A stretch of DNA of 53,716 bases from positions 1 to 53,716 of the forward strand of contig JAAUZK010000025.1 of the NCBI GenBank assembly GCA_014804655.1, read 5' to 3'. Positions 1 to 8,012 of the stretch are shown piece by piece. The notes beneath the pieces were generated by a model. That model was not told the DNA's origin. It ran no database searches and saw nothing but the letters and a program-made list of their open reading frames with translations. Origin of the DNA: Lachnospiraceae bacterium. Lineage in GTDB: Bacteria; Bacillota; Clostridia; Lachnospirales; Lachnospiraceae. A program made the position numbers and the translations under genes. The stretch's first letter is position 1. Every line of letters starts with the position of its first letter.

Positions 1-2
1 AT

Positions 3-524
3 GAATACTGCCGCACTAACGCCATTACGCCATTCATTGACCTTAATGGCAAAGGCGGCAGGCCGCCCGTCTATAAGGATGATTTCACCATCAACGATGA
101 CGGCGTACCCGTATGCCGCGAAGGGCATGCCATGCGCAGGGACGGTACCGAATCCATAAAAGGCAGGACAAAATTCAAATGCCCTAAAATCAGCTTTGCT
201 GGCGGAAGCCCCCACTGCACCTGTAAAAATCCCTGCTCCGATGCAAAATACGGCAGGACTGTACATCTTGTCATAGCTGATAACCCGAGGCTTTTTAATG
301 ATCCGCCAAGGAGCAGTAAAGAATGGAAACTGGAATATAACGCCAGGACATCTGCGGAACGCTGCAATAAGCGGGAAAAACTGGACTATAAACTGGAAGA
401 CGGCAGATACCGTTCATCCAGAATGTGGTACTGCCGCCTGTTCAGCATCATGATGTGCCAGCACCTTGATGCGTGGGACCTGCCAAAGACTTCCCTTAAA
501 AATCTTCTTGAGCAGGCTGCTTGA
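3..524 (+). CDS. DDE transposase, C-terminal part (cut by left edge)
   Basis: The frame is open from the first bases of the window to the stop at 522-524, so this is the C-terminal part of a longer protein and no start codon lies in the window. It has a Cys-rich stretch (CREGH, KFKCP, CTCKNPC) typical of the insert of IS1182/IS4-like transposases. The tail has the basic and aromatic pattern around RSSRMWYCRLFSIMMCQHLDAW. The catalytic DDE residues are not assignable with the N-terminal half missing. Family assignment is by pattern only. It stands alone upstream of a LysR gene and is probably a resident or decayed insertion sequence rather than part of the peptide operon. Confidence 0.7.
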   Translation, partial: EYCRTNAITPFIDLNGKGGRPPVYKDDFTINDDGVPVCREGHAMRRDGTESIKGRTKFKCPKISFAGGSPHCTCKNPCSDAKYGRTVHLVIADNPRLFNDPPRSSKEWKLEYNARTSAERCNKREKLDYKLEDGRYRSSRMWYCRLFSIMMCQHLDAWDLPKTSLKNLLEQAA

Positions 525-641
525 TCTATAAGCAATACCATTATAAACCATGTCAGCGACAAGGTCTATTAGCTGTACCCTTTTTCTCAAAATATATTAC
601 ATCTGTTCCATTCTGGATAATATCTACTTGTCAAGGTTCGT

Positions 642-676
642 CCGACCAATGAATCTTGGTCGGCAGGCCCAAGATT
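642..676. other. Two mutually exclusive hairpins
   Basis: CCGACCAA (642-649) pairs perfectly with TTGGTCGG (656-663). AATCTTGG (652-659) pairs perfectly with CCAAGATT (669-676). The two stems share bases 656-659, so only one can form at a time. No T-run follows, so it is not a normal terminator. It lies in the 350-bp gap between the transposase and the LysR gene and may be the end of the insertion sequence or a leader structure. Apart from this and the lysR promoter, I see nothing in 525-876. Confidence 0.45.
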
Positions 677-826
677 CCGAGAGCCTATTGTCGGGTATAT
701 AATATTACATATTGTGACAAAAGAAAATTTCAAAAAACTAAATATATTGTTCAGAAAAAGTTGACATTTTGTTTAGGTAATTGACGTTTTTGTATTACAT
801 CTGCAATAGAAATTAGGAATTTATTA

Positions 827-835
827 TGTTATAAT
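827..835 (+). promoter_or_regulatory. Extended -10 promoter of the LysR gene
   Basis: TGtTATAAT is a perfect extended -10 box with TATAAT at 830-835. No good -35 lies 17 bp upstream, which is tolerated with the TG extension. It would start a transcript near 842, about 35 nt before the LysR start codon, which has a clear AAAGGAGA site. Confidence 0.5.
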
Positions 836-876
836 ACGGTAAAGTGGTAAATTGAATTTCAAAAGGAGATATATAG

Positions 877-1761
877 ATGAACCTTGAATGGTATTATACT
901 TTTTTGGTTGTTGCCAAATATCAAAACTATCGAAAAGCTGCTGATGAATTATTTATTACCCAGACATCAGTATATAATCATGTTAAAAACCTTGAAGCAC
1001 TCTTGGGTGTTGAATTGGTCGAAATATCTGGTCGTAATATAACGTTGACTGAAGCGGGACAATTTTTTTGTAAAATTGCAAAGGAAACCATAACTACTTA
1101 TGAAAATGGACTCTATGCTGTTAAAAATATGAAATCCAGCTACAAGACTACATTAAAGGTTGTTGTCACTACATATATTGATAATTATCTGATCCCCAAA
1201 TTTCTGCCAATCTTTTTTCAGAAAGAACCTAGCATTAATATTTCAACAACGGTATTGGAGGATAATATACCGCAAGCTATTATGGATGGGCAGTATGATA
1301 TTGGGATTGACAGGAAAGAACCTTTTACAAAAAAAGTTCAGTATAAAAATGTATGTGAAGGGAAAATTCAGCTTGCTGTGCCAAATACCAGTGAGAATAG
1401 TAACTTGTCAACAGAAATAGAATACTTTCAGAAATATAGGATATTGACTAACAATCACCCTACATATTGGGAAGATTTGGAAAAGTCTATCAGCAAGTTA
1501 TATCCTGATGCAGATTTTGTGAGCATAGCTTCTGTACGTTCTACGGAAGATTTGATTAAGGCAGATCAGGGGGTATCCTATTTGCCCGTTTACATTGTAA
1601 AGGGATTGCAGCAATCTCAAATTAAGTTAATAGAGCCAAAAGATATAACACCTCCAATTTCCTTTACTTATTTGATTTGGAAAAAGGAATCTGCTGAAAT
1701 TGACACTTTTAATAGGCTTTTTGAGGAATTTGTTCGGCAAGAACGTGAGAAGGTCGATTAG
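877..1761 (+). CDS. LysR family transcriptional regulator
   Basis: A 294-residue protein of normal LysR length. Residues 1-60 form the winged helix-turn-helix (NLEWYYTFLVVAKYQNYRKA, then TQTSVYNHVKNLE, then GRNITLTEAGQ). Residues from about 88 to 290 match the periplasmic-binding-like effector domain. The start is set by AAAGGAGA about 8 nt upstream. It reads in the same direction as the radical SAM peptide operon 760 bp downstream and ends in its own terminator, so it is a separate transcription unit. A role in controlling the peptide operon is inference from position. A flanking direct repeat lies between the two, so it may instead belong to the neighbouring locus. Confidence 0.9.
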   Translation: MNLEWYYTFLVVAKYQNYRKAADELFITQTSVYNHVKNLEALLGVELVEISGRNITLTEAGQFFCKIAKETITTYENGLYAVKNMKSSYKTTLKVVVTTYIDNYLIPKFLPIFFQKEPSINISTTVLEDNIPQAIMDGQYDIGIDRKEPFTKKVQYKNVCEGKIQLAVPNTSENSNLSTEIEYFQKYRILTNNHPTYWEDLEKSISKLYPDADFVSIASVRSTEDLIKADQGVSYLPVYIVKGLQQSQIKLIEPKDITPPISFTYLIWKKESAEIDTFNRLFEEFVRQEREKVD

Positions 1762-1798
1762 CGAAACAGTATGTCACACGAATAATAGAAATTTGAAT

Positions 1799-2245
1799 GG
1801 CAGAGTGATGTAGAAAGCGGTCTGAAACTACGTTGATGATTTCAGACTGTTTTTATTACTGAATATTTGAAAGCAGTAGGAACGCTCATATATTAGATTG
1901 GACAAGGGATTATATCTGGAGTCTGGTCTTTTTTTGTGTTTTTATTTAATAGTCAAGCTCATAGAACACGCTTACACTTTATTTTATTTTTGTCTTTTTA
2001 TCCGTCTATGCTTATGTAGGGATAAAGGGGGTGGCAGAATCTCGTTTCGTGCGAAGATGTACCTGCAATGGTTAACATTGTTGCCCATGAAGGTATGGAG
2101 CAAAGGATTGTGCTTACTGGCACGTCAGTCAGAGGTAATGAGATAAAACAGCACTAGAATTTAAAAGAAAAGCATTTTTCGGGAGTGGCTGACTGTAGAT
2201 ACCGTCTGGTTGGGCATGGCGGAGGCGCAGTATGAAATGTGTTGA
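1799..2245 (+). repeat. Left copy of long direct repeat flanking the peptide operon
   Basis: This stretch matches 10408-10960 in the same order: the hairpin terminator, then GATTATATCTGGAGTCTG, then TTTTTATCCGTCTATGCTT, then GTGCGAAGATGTACCTGCAA, then CATTTTTCGGGAGTGGCTG. The left copy lacks about 110 bp present in the right one. Its reading frame is broken by a stop after ...NEIKQH, where the right copy stays open, so it is the more decayed copy. The two copies bracket the whole radical SAM operon. Confidence 0.8.
1820..1854 (+). terminator. Terminator after the LysR gene
   Basis: GTCTGAAA (1820-1827) pairs with TTTCAGAC (1840-1847) and a T5 run follows. It is part of the long direct repeat; the sister copy at 10428-10465 terminates the peptide operon. 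Confidence 0.7.
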
Positions 2246-2319
2246 TAAAGTAAATGAGTGGATTTCAAAATGACAATAGGTTTTAATATGGTTAAAAAAT
2301 GTTGTATATAATTATTTTG

Positions 2320-2370
2320 TCCACTTTCTGCAAAATCATTCCACTTTCTGCAAGGCATATTGAATATGCC
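2320..2370. promoter_or_regulatory. Tandem 14-bp sites plus palindrome upstream of the peptide operon
   Basis: TCCACTTTCTGCAA occurs exactly at 2320-2333 and again at 2340-2353, a 20-bp period (about two helical turns). GGCATAT-TGA-ATATGCC (2354-2370) abuts it as a perfect 7-bp palindrome. Together they look like a regulator landing site about 60-110 bp upstream of the best promoter. The regulator is unknown; the nearby LysR protein is a candidate. Confidence 0.45.
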
Positions 2371-2430
2371 TTATAAAATGCTAAAATTTATATTACAATC
2401 ATTTGTGCAATAAATCAGCGAGGAATTGTT

Positions 2431-2459
2431 TTGATATTGCAGTAAGAGGATGCTGTAAT
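2431..2459 (+). promoter_or_regulatory. Promoter of the peptide operon
   Basis: TTGATA (2431-2436), a 17-bp spacer and TGTAAT (2454-2459) match 5 of 6 consensus bases in each box. The transcript would begin near 2466, giving a leader of about 57 nt before the precursor gene. Confidence 0.5.
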
Positions 2460-2522
2460 TATGTGGCTTATAGCATTTAACAAATGACTATATATATATT
2501 ATATGGAAGGGGGGTGTATGCT

Positions 2523-2666
2523 ATGAAAACAGGACTTATTTCTAAGAGCGTTTCTGTTGGTAAGAAAGCTTTTGCATGTTGGCCTGGCGCACAGTCTGTA
2601 GCTAAAGAGCAGCCGCAGGAAAAGACAGCAGCTAGGGCTGAGCAGAACAGAAGCAAGAAACAGTAA
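2523..2666 (+). CDS. Candidate RiPP precursor peptide
   Basis: A 47-residue peptide starting MKTGLISKSVSVGKK. The ATG at 2523 was chosen because a very strong GGAAGGGGGG site (2505-2514) precedes it; the frame extends upstream, but those starts lack a site. The middle is AFACWPGAQSVA, with the only Cys (residue 19) and only Trp (residue 20) side by side and followed by Pro-Gly. The C-terminal third is very polar (Lys, Gln, Glu, Arg, Ala) and ends in KKQ. There is no signal peptide or membrane segment. It sits first in an operon with three radical SAM enzymes, a peptidase and an exporter, which is the classic place for a modified-peptide precursor. I do not recognise the family. Which part is leader and which is core cannot be told; the CW-PG segment is the obvious modification target. 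An alternative is a plain small regulatory peptide. Confidence 0.65.
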   Translation: MKTGLISKSVSVGKKAFACWPGAQSVAKEQPQEKTAARAEQNRSKKQ

Positions 2667-2669
2667 ACC

Positions 2670-2743
2670 GGTATAGATGACTTTTAGTCATTTATACCCA
2701 CAAAGCAATGCCACTCCACGGTTTATCCGGGAGTGGCATTTTG
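2670..2743 (+). terminator. Double hairpin attenuator between precursor and enzymes
   Basis: First hairpin: GGTATAGATGACT (2670-2682) with AGTCATTTATACC (2686-2698), 13 bp with one G-T wobble and a 3-nt loop, starting right after the precursor stop. Second: AATGCCACTCC (2707-2717) with GGAGTGGCATT (2730-2740), a perfect 11-bp stem followed only by a short T-tract. This looks like a leaky terminator, which would give more precursor than enzyme mRNA, as is common in RiPP operons. Confidence 0.65.
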
Positions 2744-2757
2744 GGGAAGATTAGAAG

Positions 2758-4521
2758 ATGAAAACATTATTTATATCAATGCCGTGGGCAAGAAGAGACA
2801 TTTTATCAATTCAGTTAGGTGGATTGACTGCATATTTAAGAGAATGTGGACACGAAGTAGATGCCAGATATTATTATAAGGATATTGTTTCTTATATTGG
2901 ATTGGACTATTACAGCGAAATCGTTGTCAATTGTTTAGGCGATTTAGTCTTTAGTCCTTTTTATAGTCCTCAGAAAAAAGATGATGTAAAGGCATATTTA
3001 ACAGAGCTATGGGGATCGGAATTTGATTTTGATGAATTATACAATAATTTAAGTAGATATATTTTAGATATCATGAATGATATTAATTGGGACGAATATA
3101 CAAATGTGGCTTTTACAACAAGTCTTGTACAATTTATTCCTTCACTTTTGTTGGCAAAAAAAATAAAAGAAATTAAGCCTCAAATGAATATAATAATGGG
3201 AGGGGCATCTCTCGTAGGTGATATTGCCACTTGTGTTATTGAGACTTTTAATGAAGTTGATTTTGTTATAAAAGGTGAAGGTGAACAGACTTTTGATTTG
3301 CTTTTAAAAAAGATAGCATCTTGTGAAAAAAATTATGAAAATGTTGATGGATTAGTATATCGACAATCTGATGGGAACGTTATAAGTAATAAAGAGCGAT
3401 CACTTATGTGTGACATAAATGTTCTTCCTGTTCCGGTTTTTGAAGAATATTTTATGCATTCATTAACAGGTGATTACTATCCTCCAATTATAACAGTAGA
3501 GTCTTCAAGAGGATGTTTTTGGGGGAGATGTTCATTTTGTAATTTGAATTCACAATGGGAGAATTCATACAGAGAAAAAGATCCGGTAAAAGTAGCGAAA
3601 GAAATTAAGCTACAAGCAGAAAAATATAAATTATTAGAGTTTTTCTTTACCGATTCTAATGTATCAAACAAAAAAAGTTTGTTTGATATATTACAAAGCC
3701 ATGGAATTGAATACAATCTTCATGCAGAAGTATCAGGACATTTGAAACATTCTGACTTTGTGAATATGAGACAGGCAGGGATGAGAGACATACAAATTGG
3801 CATAGAAGCATTTTGTGCGTCACTTTTGCGGAAATATAAAAAAGGTGTTTCTGTTATGCGAAATATTGAAATGCTGAAATGGTGTAGTGAATTGGGGATT
3901 ACTGTTTTTTACAACGTAATTACTGGTTTTCCTACAACAACTCAAGATGAAGTTGATGAAACCTTGCGAAATATGCAATATGCACAATATTATCAATTTC
4001 CAGCAATAACTGGTTATTGCTTGTCATATCAAAGTGAAGTTTACAATAACTATAATGAATACAAAATCAAAGATTGGAAAATTCCTGACGATGTGGACAG
4101 ACTTTATGATAAGAAGTTTCTGGGAAAAACAGCACCTTTATTAAGCGCAATTGTTGGATATGAAATCATTCAGGATGAGGTAGATAAGGCTGATTGGTCA
4201 TCGGTAGTTGATTTTAGTGAGGAGTGGAGAAGAAGTTTTGAAAAGAATCGTGGAAGATGTGGATTGATGTACTATGATGGAGGTTCATTTATTGTTATTA
4301 AAAAGAGTTTATATGGAAGAGATGAACAGTTTACATTGGAAGGAATTGCTAAAGACTTTTATTTATTTTGTATAGATGAAAGTAAGACTAGGGAAGAAAT
4401 ATATGAGCACTTTTCCGAGGAAGAAACATCTGATCTTGATGATATGATTACTGAACTAGAAGAATTAGAGCTTATGTTTTGCGAAGGAAACAGATGTTTT
4501 TCTTTGGCAGTAAGAGATTGA
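2758..4521 (+). CDS. Cobalamin-type radical SAM peptide maturase 1
   Basis: 587 residues. The N-terminus (LFISMPWARRDILSIQLGGL) and the GGASLVGDIA...VDFVIKGEGEQTFDLLL region match the cobalamin-binding Rossmann-like domain of RiPP-maturation radical SAM proteins; the DxHxxG cobalamin motif is not seen. The iron-sulfur Cys are C253, C258 and C261 (RGCFWGRCSFC), a CX4CX2C spacing rather than CX3CX2C or the CX7CX2C of many bacteriocin-maturation enzymes. The last ~90 residues (from about FIVIKKSLYG to NRCFSLAVRD) have the predicted winged-helix pattern of a PqqD-like peptide-recognition domain (FTLEGIAKDFYLFCIDESKT, then a Leu/Glu-rich helix). By family such enzymes methylate, epimerise or crosslink peptide residues by radical chemistry. 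It follows the precursor across an attenuator. Specific reaction is unknown. Confidence 0.85.
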   Translation: MKTLFISMPWARRDILSIQLGGLTAYLRECGHEVDARYYYKDIVSYIGLDYYSEIVVNCLGDLVFSPFYSPQKKDDVKAYLTELWGSEFDFDELYNNLSRYILDIMNDINWDEYTNVAFTTSLVQFIPSLLLAKKIKEIKPQMNIIMGGASLVGDIATCVIETFNEVDFVIKGEGEQTFDLLLKKIASCEKNYENVDGLVYRQSDGNVISNKERSLMCDINVLPVPVFEEYFMHSLTGDYYPPIITVESSRGCFWGRCSFCNLNSQWENSYREKDPVKVAKEIKLQAEKYKLLEFFFTDSNVSNKKSLFDILQSHGIEYNLHAEVSGHLKHSDFVNMRQAGMRDIQIGIEAFCASLLRKYKKGVSVMRNIEMLKWCSELGITVFYNVITGFPTTTQDEVDETLRNMQYAQYYQFPAITGYCLSYQSEVYNNYNEYKIKDWKIPDDVDRLYDKKFLGKTAPLLSAIVGYEIIQDEVDKADWSSVVDFSEEWRRSFEKNRGRCGLMYYDGGSFIVIKKSLYGRDEQFTLEGIAKDFYLFCIDESKTREEIYEHFSEEETSDLDDMITELEELELMFCEGNRCFSLAVRD

Positions 4522-4564
4522 CAGGGCTGTGAATAAACAGGTAAAAACTGGTAGGAGTATTAAG

Positions 4565-6265
4565 ATGCAGTGGGAATTATCAACAATATATGAAAGTGAG
4601 AATCAGTTTGTTTGTATATGTACTACAACCCAGAGAGAAATACTGGATTTTTATGAGTACTATAAAAAGATAAAAAAGTATGAAGTTCCACAGCTTGTAG
4701 AATGTCTGAAGAGGTATGAACTAATTTCAAATGAAATATTAAAGGCTCAGTTGTACAAGTCGTTAGTATATTATGGCGGAAATGAAGTAGATCAGATAGA
4801 GCCATTATTAGATGGATTATTGGAGCAATACAATGAGTTTATTACACCATTTCCATTAAGCCTGCTCCATCATGATGAATTAAGGACTTATTTGGAAGAT
4901 CCCTGTCTTGTTAATTATTCAAGGTTTTTGAAGAATTTATTTGGTGAAAAAAAATATCTTTTAGATGTAGACTCAGAAAAAATCATACATTTAAAAAATA
5001 CAACTGGATATAACGCAATGCAACAGTTGTATCTATCTTCATTGGAAGATGCTGAATTTTTTATTAAAGGGATAGGACGATTTGATTACAATACACTGTT
5101 GGGGTATTTGAATGTAAAAGATGAAAAATTAAGAAATAATGCCGCTAGAAAATTAGGTTACTTTTTTAAAAAAAATAATATTTATTTCACTAAGCTATTT
5201 AATTTTTTAACGCAGGATATGCTCATTGATAAGCGGATCAGGAATTATGATAGTATATATGAAAGTATATACAGTGAAAATGAGGTTTCAGAAACTGATT
5301 ATAAGTTGCTGGAAAAGTTAGTTATTCAAAATGTAGATATATTTCAAAGATATTGTGAAATAAAAGCTAAAAAAATGAATAATGGTAGTAAATGGGGTGT
5401 ATCTAATATTCATGATCTTTCGAAACGAATATGCATTGAAGATGCTCTGGACATCATTGTTACAGCATTTGATAATATATCAAGTGAATATAAGAATATT
5501 GTTACAACTCTATTTAATGATTCGCATATAGATTATGAATGTCGTGAGGGGAAACAATCCGGCGCAATATGTTTTGCAGCAGTGCCGGATGTAAGACCAT
5601 ATGTATTTATAAATTATAGTGGAACAATAAGCGATCTTTTTACTTTGGGGCATGAACTGGGACATGCTGTTCATTTTGCTACTTCCGCAAAGAAAAATTC
5701 TGTGATCAACTATATGGAATCAAATCTGCATACAGAAAGTGTAGCCGTTTTTTTTGAAACATTAGTATGTAGAGAATATCTTAAAAGAAGTAACAATTCA
5801 TGTTTCGCTCTTTTGGAAGTTATGGATAATTTTATGGGAAAGATATATCGCCAAACTATGAATTTTATGTTCGAAAAAAGAGCAAGAGAGTATGAAGGAT
5901 ATATAACACCAGAGCAGATGGAGAAAGAATGGGAGATATTAAGAGAACAATTCTATAGCGATACTGTAAAATTTGGGGGATACGAGAAAAACAATTATTG
6001 GTCAATACCTCATTTTATATGTGAACCATTGCTGACATCAGTTTATGTATTTAGCCAGATTATAGCGCTTATGTTAGTAAATAAGCTGGAGACTGATGAT
6101 TTTGAAAAAAAGTTTCATGGATATCTTGAAATTGGATCAAACAATTCTTTTATGGAATATTTATTTAAGGAGTTCCATATTAGGATTGATCAGGAAAAGA
6201 GCTGGCAATTAATATTTAATGAATTACTGGAACTGCTTAAGAGATTGGAGCGTGCAAATGAATAA
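4565..6265 (+). CDS. M3 family metallopeptidase (oligoendopeptidase F-like), probable leader peptidase
   Basis: 566 residues from ATG 4565, preferred because GGTAGGAG lies just upstream and the protein then begins MQWELSTIYES, like the WDLSxLY start of PepF proteins; a GTG at 4529 would add 12 residues. The zinc motif HELGH is at residues 363-367 (LGHELGHAVHFA) and the third ligand is probably E391 in LHTESVAVFFETL. Length is normal for the family. PepF enzymes are cytoplasmic and cut short peptides. Placed between two maturases and with its stop overlapping the next start, it most likely removes the leader of the precursor peptide or trims the product. That role is inference; general peptide turnover is the alternative. 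Confidence 0.9.
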   Translation: MQWELSTIYESENQFVCICTTTQREILDFYEYYKKIKKYEVPQLVECLKRYELISNEILKAQLYKSLVYYGGNEVDQIEPLLDGLLEQYNEFITPFPLSLLHHDELRTYLEDPCLVNYSRFLKNLFGEKKYLLDVDSEKIIHLKNTTGYNAMQQLYLSSLEDAEFFIKGIGRFDYNTLLGYLNVKDEKLRNNAARKLGYFFKKNNIYFTKLFNFLTQDMLIDKRIRNYDSIYESIYSENEVSETDYKLLEKLVIQNVDIFQRYCEIKAKKMNNGSKWGVSNIHDLSKRICIEDALDIIVTAFDNISSEYKNIVTTLFNDSHIDYECREGKQSGAICFAAVPDVRPYVFINYSGTISDLFTLGHELGHAVHFATSAKKNSVINYMESNLHTESVAVFFETLVCREYLKRSNNSCFALLEVMDNFMGKIYRQTMNFMFEKRAREYEGYITPEQMEKEWEILREQFYSDTVKFGGYEKNNYWSIPHFICEPLLTSVYVFSQIIALMLVNKLETDDFEKKFHGYLEIGSNNSFMEYLFKEFHIRIDQEKSWQLIFNELLELLKRLERANE

Positions 6266-8012
6266 CAAATCGGAAATTATTTTGATTTCAATGCCTTTTT
6301 TTGATTATAGACTCCCATCTGCACAGTTGGCAGTTTTAAAGGGATATTTGAACAAAGAAAATATATCTACTCTATGTATACACGCATATTTGGATTTTTA
6401 TGAGTGTATAGGAGAAGAGTACATAGATTTGATTAATAACTATGAGTATGCAGAATATTTTTTTATAAAATTTGCTTATCCAGAAAGGTATGCATTAAAA
6501 AGAAGAGAAATTAATCATCAATTACAAAAGGATTTGAAACTTTCGAAACGTATGTTAATGAACTTTTATGCAAGAATAAGCAATTTTATTGATGATATTG
6601 TAAATAAAATTGAAAATCAAAACTGTGATCTTATAGCATTTTCAATAACTTATAAGCAATTGTTACCTAGCATCTGTGTTGCCAAAAAACTAAAGAATAA
6701 CAAAACAGGAAAAAAAATACTATTTGGAGGAAGCAGAGTATCTGGTGAACTAGGGAATGGCATTTTTTCCAAAGAAAAATGTGTTGATTCAATTCTCAGT
6801 GGAGAGGGTGAATATATACTAAAAGACTACATAGATGATTATTATCGTAATGCTCATGATGGACGAATTATTAGCAATGAATTTATAGAAGCTCAAGAAC
6901 CAGTTGATTTAGAAACGTTACCAGTTCCTGATTTCGATGATTACATACGTGAATCGAGTAAATATGGTATAAATAATGGAAAGGTACTTATATTTTATGA
7001 GGTGGCACGTGGGTGTTGGTGGAATCGATGTACATTTTGCTCATCACGCAGGTTGTATAAAAATTATAGGGAAAAAACTCCAAATAAGGTAGCGAATGAT
7101 TTAAGGAACCTTTTGGAAAGATATGACACAAGCTCTGTGTGGCTCTTAGGAGATTGTTACACCTTTAATTCATATTTGAAATTATCTCGATTAATGAGTG
7201 AGTATGTTGGGAAATGTCAGTTTATGATATATTCCAGATGCTCATCCAATTTTAAGTATTATGAAGCTTTAAAGAAAATGGGAGCAACTTCTATAATCGT
7301 TGGAATAGAAGCATTATCTGATAGTTTATTAAAAAAGATGGACAAAGGTTGTGATACAATTAGAAATATTCAATGTTTGAAATATTGTACTCAACTGCAA
7401 TTAGGATGTACTTATAACCTATTTTATGGATATCCTAATTTTTCACACCAAGATTATATCGAGACATTACATAACATTGACTTTGTTTTAGGTTATCAAC
7501 CGCCTGAATCTTTGTGCGATATGGAACTTCAATATGGAAGTCATGTATATCACGACCAAAAGGGATTTGAAATCTGTGCATCAGCTCCTGATCGGAAAGA
7601 GATGATGATTCTTCCAGATGGTGCAAAGACTTTTATTTATGAGTGTAAAACATTAAGAGTGCATACCAAATATTCAAAAAAAATAATACAAAGAGTGATG
7701 CAGTGGAACAAGGTCTATGAAAAAGAAGGAAGTGCTCTCTTAACTTATCAAATTGTTGATGGGATTGTACAGATAACAGATAAACGAAAAATGGGGTGGG
7801 GAAATAAAAGAAAATATTCCTTAACGGAAGATGAATCGAAAATCTTTATTATGTGTGAAAAAATTACATCGAGACAATTATTAGAAAATAAACTGCCGGG
7901 AGTTGATATTAGCTCAATTCTAAAAAAGTTAAATAAAATGAAAATTTTATTTCTTACGGGAAAAGAATGTCTTTCAATACCAATTAGAATGGAAAGGGAT
8001 GGAAATAAATGA
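6258..8012 (+). CDS. Cobalamin-type radical SAM peptide maturase 2
   Basis: 584 residues from ATG 6258, which overlaps the peptidase stop (ATGAATAA) and follows TTGGAGCG; the longer frame from 6219 lies inside the peptidase. The architecture parallels maturase 1: IILISMPFFDYRLPSAQLAV at the N-terminus, LFGGSRVSGELG and ILSGEGEYIL in the cobalamin-type domain, and the cluster motif RGCWWNRCTFC with Cys at 253, 258 and 261, the same positions and CX4CX2C spacing as its neighbour. The C-terminal 90 residues again look like a winged helix (YSLTEDESKIFIMCEKITSR, then DISSILKKLNKMKILFL). The two proteins are clearly paralogous but diverged, suggesting two distinct modification steps or a paired enzyme. 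Product chemistry is unknown. Confidence 0.85.
   Translation: MNNKSEIILISMPFFDYRLPSAQLAVLKGYLNKENISTLCIHAYLDFYECIGEEYIDLINNYEYAEYFFIKFAYPERYALKRREINHQLQKDLKLSKRMLMNFYARISNFIDDIVNKIENQNCDLIAFSITYKQLLPSICVAKKLKNNKTGKKILFGGSRVSGELGNGIFSKEKCVDSILSGEGEYILKDYIDDYYRNAHDGRIISNEFIEAQEPVDLETLPVPDFDDYIRESSKYGINNGKVLIFYEVARGCWWNRCTFCSSRRLYKNYREKTPNKVANDLRNLLERYDTSSVWLLGDCYTFNSYLKLSRLMSEYVGKCQFMIYSRCSSNFKYYEALKKMGATSIIVGIEALSDSLLKKMDKGCDTIRNIQCLKYCTQLQLGCTYNLFYGYPNFSHQDYIETLHNIDFVLGYQPPESLCDMELQYGSHVYHDQKGFEICASAPDRKEMMILPDGAKTFIYECKTLRVHTKYSKKIIQRVMQWNKVYEKEGSALLTYQIVDGIVQITDKRKMGWGNKRKYSLTEDESKIFIMCEKITSRQLLENKLPGVDISSILKKLNKMKILFLTGKECLSIPIRMERDGNK

Noticed and set aside
2161..2358. 65-codon minus-strand ORF
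   Set aside because: It spans the decayed repeat and the tandem regulatory sites and has no coding character.
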